The notes beneath the pieces were generated by a model, which saw only the letters and a program-made list of their open reading frames with translations, did not search any database and was not told the DNA's origin. DNA of 64,000 bases from Pseudotabrizicola sp. (GTDB lineage Bacteria; Pseudomonadota; Alphaproteobacteria; Rhodobacterales; Rhodobacteraceae), in NCBI RefSeq assembly GCF_030656345.1, contig NZ_JAUSNR010000011.1, positions 61,706 to 125,705 on the forward strand, written 5' to 3'. Position 1 is the stretch's first letter. Each line of letters opens with the position of its first letter. Both the position numbers and the translations under genes were made by a program. Below, piece after piece: positions 60,914 to 64,000 of this stretch.

Positions 60914-61882
60914 CTAGGTTTGGCTTGGCTCTTCGCGCCGATACGCATAGGTATCAGCAAAACGCGAGAGCAGGTACTCGGCGCTGGTCACGGACGGGTA
61001 CTTGGGTGGATGGGCTGCATCCGAGCAGTTGGGCAGGCAGCTGATCTCTGTGTCCGGGTGCGGTTCGGCGAAGAACGGCATGGCGTAGCGATCCACCCCC
61101 AGCGGGCTGATCACCCGGTGCGGGGTCGAGGTGTAGCGGTCGTTACTCCAGCGCGCGAGCATGTCGCCGATATTGACCACAAAACTGCCGGCAATCGGCG
61201 GCGCGTCGATCCACTCACCGTCACGGTTACGCACCTGCAGACCGCCGGCGTCGTCTTGATAGAGCAGGGTGATGCAGCCGTAATCGGTGTGTTCACCCGC
61301 GCCTTGCTGTTCGGCGCTGCTGGCGGTGTGGCGCGGCGGGTAGTGGATCATGCGCAGCACGCTGATCGGCTGATGAAAGCGCGTGTCGAAAAAGTCGCGG
61401 TCGATATCCAGGGCAATCGTCATGGCGCGCAGCAGGGTTTGCGCCAGCGCCTGCATGTCGGCGTAGTGCTGTTCCATCAACGCTGCCCAGCCGGGCAGGT
61501 CGGGGTGGCGATTTGGCCCGCGCAGCGGTTTGCCAGCCAGCACCTCGGGATGATTGAGGTCCATGTGCAAACCCATGTCGAAGGTTTCCTTGAGGTCGCT
61601 GGGTTTGCTAGGGTCCAGTTGTTCGGTGGCAATTGCGCCGTAGCCACGGTGATGGGCGGTCTGGGTGATGTCGATCTTGAGCTTTTCTTCGGTCGGCAGG
61701 GCGAAGAAGGTCTTGGCGGCGCTCAGCAGTTCGGTGATGCGCGCCGAGCTGATCGGGTGGCCGGTGATGTAGGAAAAGCCCCACTCGCGACAGGCGCGGT
61801 CAATCTGCTGGGCTACGGCGGGCCAGGCGGATGGATCGTCGCGGTAGAGCGGGGCAATGTCGATGATTGGCAATGTGTGCAT
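60914..61882 (-). CDS. Isopenicillin N synthase-like 2OG-Fe(II) oxygenase
   Basis: 322 residues of the jelly-roll oxygenase fold. N-terminal LPIIDIAPLY and CREWGFSYITGHP, iron ligands in GEHTDYGCIT (His, Asp) and STPHRVIS (His), 2-oxoglutarate-binding Arg in the same stretch. Start at 61882 chosen (MHTLPIIDIAP). The substrate is unknown; position beside an adenine deaminase-like gene and a BMP-type binding protein points to purine or nucleoside oxidation, which is inference. Confidence 0.85.
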   Translation of the reverse strand: MHTLPIIDIAPLYRDDPSAWPAVAQQIDRACREWGFSYITGHPISSARITELLSAAKTFFALPTEEKLKIDITQTAHHRGYGAIATEQLDPSKPSDLKETFDMGLHMDLNHPEVLAGKPLRGPNRHPDLPGWAALMEQHYADMQALAQTLLRAMTIALDIDRDFFDTRFHQPISVLRMIHYPPRHTASSAEQQGAGEHTDYGCITLLYQDDAGGLQVRNRDGEWIDAPPIAGSFVVNIGDMLARWSNDRYTSTPHRVISPLGVDRYAMPFFAEPHPDTEISCLPNCSDAAHPPKYPSVTSAEYLLSRFADTYAYRREEPSQT

Positions 61883-62008
61883 AGAGGCTCCGGGTGGGGG
61901 CATGCTGCGAGTCTTCTCGTACTAAGGGCAGCGAAAAAGGACGATACCTGATTAGGGCATCGTCCTTCTGATGCGGTTCTGCCAGACGGCAGGGACGGCA
62001 TCGGTCAT

Positions 62009-62081
62009 TGTGGGAGGGGCCGGGCGGCGATCCGTTTTAGCCGCGACAATTAAACAGTTCGCGGCTAAAGCCCCTCCTACA
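62009..62081. repeat. REP pair, family 2
   Basis: GTGGGAGGGGC at 62010 to TTTTAGCCGCGA ending 62046, then TCGCGGCTAAAGCCCCTCC from 62059. Imperfect on the left arm. It lies after the BMP gene stop (62098, minus strand) and upstream of the oxygenase start. Confidence 0.8.
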
Positions 62082-62097
62082 CAAGCTAGCCAGCCGC

Positions 62098-63180
62098 TTA
62101 CTTGGGCAGTTCAGCCTTTACGTTTTCCACGTAGTAGTTCATCGAGGCCAGTTCGGCGTTGGTCGCTGTGACACCAGCCGGGATTTTCTCGACGCCGCTC
62201 TGGTCCTTGATCGGCCCGGTGAACGGGTGCAAAGCGCCGCTCTTGATGTCGGCGATGATCTGCTCAGCTTCGGCCTTGACCTCCGCTGGCACCAGATCGC
62301 TGAGCGGCAGGCGGATGGTGTCTTCGGTCAGGCCGCCCCAGAAATCTTCGGATTTCCAGGTTCCGTCGATCACTGCCTGGGTGGATTTGACGTAGTGCGG
62401 GCCCCAGTCGTTGACGATCGAGGTGAGCACGGCCTTAGGCCCGAAGTGCGCCATGTCCGAGGCATAGCCCACGGCATACACGCCGCGACGTTCGGCGGTC
62501 TGGATCGGTGCCGGGCTGTCGGTGTGCTGGAACACCACGTCCACACCCTGGTCGATCAGCGCGTTAGCGGCATCGGATTCTTTGCCCGGATCAAACCAGG
62601 AGTTGACCCACACCACCTTGATTTCGGTGCCAGGGTTGTACTTGTCCAGGGCCAGCTGGATGGCGTTGATGTCGCGGAGCACTTCGGGGATAGGGAAGGA
62701 GGCGACGTAGCCGACTTTCTTGGTCTTGGTCATCTTCGCTGCGAGGAAGCCGCCAACGTAACGGCCTTCATAAGAGCGCGACAGGTAGGTGCCGAGGTTC
62801 TTGTCCTGCTTGTAGCCGGTGGCGTGCTCAAAGGTGACTTTAGGGAACTGCTTGGCCACTTTCAGCGTTGGGTTCATGTAGCCGAAGGAGGTGGTAAAGA
62901 TCAGGTCGTAACCGCCCTTGGCCATGTTGCGGATAACTCGCTCGGCGTCCGCACCTTCCGGGACGTTTTCCACGTAGCTGGTTTCGACCTTGTCGCCGAG
63001 CTGCTTGATCACCGCTTGGCGGCCCTGCTCATGCTGGTAGGTCCAGCCGTGGTCACCAATTGGGCCGATATAAACGAAGCCAACCTTCAATGGGTCAGCG
63101 GCCGAAGCGCCCAATGTGGCGCTAAAGCCAAGGGCGGCAACGAGGGCGCGCAGCAGTGGTTTTTTGCTCTTCTCGAACAT
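62098..63180 (-). CDS. BMP-family ABC transporter substrate-binding protein
   Basis: 360 residues: signal peptide (ALVAALGFSATLGASA), no lipobox, then the BMP/PnrA-like domain (KVGFVYIGPIGDHGWTYQH, IFTTSFGYM, GTYLSRSYEGRYVGGFLA, FQHTDSPAPIQTAE). Relatives bind purine nucleosides or nucleobases in the periplasm for an ABC importer. The permease and ATPase genes are not in the window. Start ATG 63180; the in-frame open stretch upstream runs through a REP and a terminator and is rejected. Placement with adenine deaminase-like and oxygenase genes suggests purine use. Confidence 0.88.
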   Translation of the reverse strand: MFEKSKKPLLRALVAALGFSATLGASAADPLKVGFVYIGPIGDHGWTYQHEQGRQAVIKQLGDKVETSYVENVPEGADAERVIRNMAKGGYDLIFTTSFGYMNPTLKVAKQFPKVTFEHATGYKQDKNLGTYLSRSYEGRYVGGFLAAKMTKTKKVGYVASFPIPEVLRDINAIQLALDKYNPGTEIKVVWVNSWFDPGKESDAANALIDQGVDVVFQHTDSPAPIQTAERRGVYAVGYASDMAHFGPKAVLTSIVNDWGPHYVKSTQAVIDGTWKSEDFWGGLTEDTIRLPLSDLVPAEVKAEAEQIIADIKSGALHPFTGPIKDQSGVEKIPAGVTATNAELASMNYYVENVKAELPK

Positions 63181-63290
63181 GGTCGGTGGAACTCCGATAT
63201 CTGTGGGTACGTTGTTGTTAAACAGCTGCCAGTTGGATTGCAAAAAGCTGACCAACTGGACAATTAGCACTGCGCGCCGCGCAAAAACGC

Positions 63291-63314
63291 AGAACCCCGC
63301 CGAAGCGGGGTTCT
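63291..63314 (-). terminator. Rho-independent terminator-like hairpin in the BMP gene leader
   Basis: On the minus strand AGAACCCCGC-TTCG-GCGGGGTTCT is followed by GCGTTTTTG. It lies 111 bp before the BMP start and points into it. Either it ends some transcript arriving from the right, or it is an attenuator within a long BMP leader. A TTGTCC...promoter-like stretch after it (about 63260) allows the first reading. Confidence 0.7.
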
Positions 63315-63383
63315 GTGCAGGTGCTGTGCTGGTGCGTAAGGGGGTTATTGTGCTGCCGGATGGTGCGATGGATTGCTTGGATG

Positions 63384-63458
63384 TCGCGGCTAAAGCGGAG
63401 TGCCGCCTAGGCCCTCCTACAGATCGCTGCATACCCTTGGGAGGGGCTTTAGCCGCGA
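63384..63458. repeat. REP pair, family 2, upstream of the RAYT gene
   Basis: TCGCGGCTAAAGC at 63384 and GGGAGGGGCTTTAGCCGCGA ending 63458 face each other. With the copy at 63987 the RAYT gene is bracketed by its REPs. The whole 63181-63521 interval contains only the leader, the terminator and this pair. Confidence 0.85.
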
Positions 63459-63521
63459 CTGGCGATAGCGCTGACTAAACAGCTATAACCTGTACAGCGA
63501 AACCTTTCAGAAGGCAACGGA

Positions 63522-63971
63522 ATGCCCCATTCAAAGCAACTGCGCATCGGGCGTTTTTCCGAAGATCAGCGCATCTACCTGCTGACCGCGACAGTCGAGA
63601 AGCGCGAACCGATCTTCGCGGATTTCCAGCTTGGCCGGCTGCTGGCTGCAGAGCTAAAAGCCGCTCATTTCGATGGTCTGGTTGAATCACTGGCCTGGGT
63701 TGTGATGCCCGATCATCTGCATTGGTTGCTGGTACTGCATCGCGGCTCACTCAGTGAGTTGATGCGCCGAGTGAAGGGCCGCAGCGCTCGGCAGATCAAT
63801 TCGCTTGCTGGTCGAAGGGGGCAACTGTGGCAGGACGGTTATCATGACCATGCGCTACGCAAAGAAGAGGATGTGTTGCCGGTAGCGCGCTATATCGTGG
63901 CTAACCCATTGCGGGCGGGGCTGGTGGAGCGGATCGGTGATTACCCGCTGTGGGATGCGGTGTGGCTGTAA
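63522..63971 (+). CDS. rayT: REP-associated tyrosine transposase (RAYT)
   Basis: 149 residues of the Y1/IS200-like HUH nuclease family: His65-Leu-His67 in MPDHLHWLL is the metal site and Tyr107 (QDGYHDHALR) the probable nucleophile. RAYTs are single-copy, non-self-spreading relatives of IS200/IS605 transposases that bind and cleave REP hairpins; they are thought to have spread the REPs. The gene lies between family 2 REPs, the usual REPtron layout. Start at 63522 follows GAAGGCAACGG. Confidence 0.9.
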   Translation: MPHSKQLRIGRFSEDQRIYLLTATVEKREPIFADFQLGRLLAAELKAAHFDGLVESLAWVVMPDHLHWLLVLHRGSLSELMRRVKGRSARQINSLAGRRGQLWQDGYHDHALRKEEDVLPVARYIVANPLRAGLVERIGDYPLWDAVWL

Positions 63972-63986
63972 TGGTTGTAAAAGCTG

Positions 63987-64000
63987 TCGCGGCTAAAGCC
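63987..64000. repeat. REP element, family 2, cut by the window end
   Basis: TCGCGGCTAAAGCC is the beginning of the same repeat as at 59697 and 63384, on the downstream side of the RAYT gene. Confidence 0.75.

Overview
The window is made of two bacterial genomes joined at about 19.55 kb, and this is its main feature. Positions 1 to about 19,550 read as a high-GC alphaproteobacterium of the Rhodobacteraceae/Paracoccaceae type: pgsA-moaD-moaE operon, SelD fused to an FAD-dependent oxidoreductase, HspQ, phbA followed by phbB, and typical short intergenic repeats. Positions from about 19,550 to 64,000 read as Pseudomonas: a PDC-like class C beta-lactamase, a cueR/copA/copZ set, an OprC/NosA-type copper receptor, a PA0148-like deaminase, and REP elements with their RAYT transposase. 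The switch falls inside one reading frame (19310..20107), at the conserved NNAG motif of short-chain dehydrogenases, so the first third is PhbB and the rest a Pseudomonas SDR. A chimeric (mis)assembly at a short shared sequence is the simplest explanation. Gene-neighbourhood reasoning should not cross this point.

Left part (1-19.5 kb): HAD hydrolase and ornithine-cyclodeaminase-like protein; lolA; a transglycosylase-like lipoprotein; an AEC permease; hspQ; a STAS/HATPase partner-switching pair; gamma-glutamyltransferase; a free methionine sulfoxide reductase-type GAF protein, homocysteine methyltransferase and RluA in a tight run; pgsA-moaD-moaE; rnr; selD fusion facing mnmH (tRNA selenouridine synthesis); tag; an EAL protein; phbA and the start of phbB (polyhydroxybutyrate).

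Right part (19.5-64 kb): VOC protein; a YciC-like membrane gene with an in-frame TAG; NYN nuclease-like protein, DnaQ-type exonuclease and a DUF6435 protein; two TPM proteins plus LemA; an RhlE helicase; a flavoprotein whose 3' end is tandemly repeated (about 159-bp period); a DUF3079 protein; a lone NosR-like membrane iron-sulfur flavoprotein; a UvrD-type helicase; a decayed stretch (33.6-34.4 kb); DoxX-like protein, haloacid dehalogenase, and an AhpD-like protein divergent from its probable TetR regulator; a methyltransferase remnant; ampC without ampR; a histone-deacetylase-like gene; tesB; copper efflux (cueR, copA, copZ with two CueR-type promoters); a TetR/MFS drug-efflux pair; a PAS-GAF sensor with no output domain; a quinone-reductase-like/ABM pair facing a LysR gene; a metal-uptake region (DUF2946, TonB receptor, PepSY protein, PCuAC chaperone, DUF2946, OprC/NosA); and a nucleobase-linked group (adenine deaminase-like, 2OG-Fe(II) oxygenase, BMP-family binding protein) ending in a RAYT flanked by its REPs.

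No rRNA, tRNA, CRISPR array, prophage or convincing undescribed multi-gene defence system was recognised. The items most worth checking are the 19.55-kb junction, the tandem 3'-end repeat at 27.2-27.5 kb, the cluster of decayed genes between 33.6 and 37.4 kb, and the copper-linked gene group at 52-59.6 kb.
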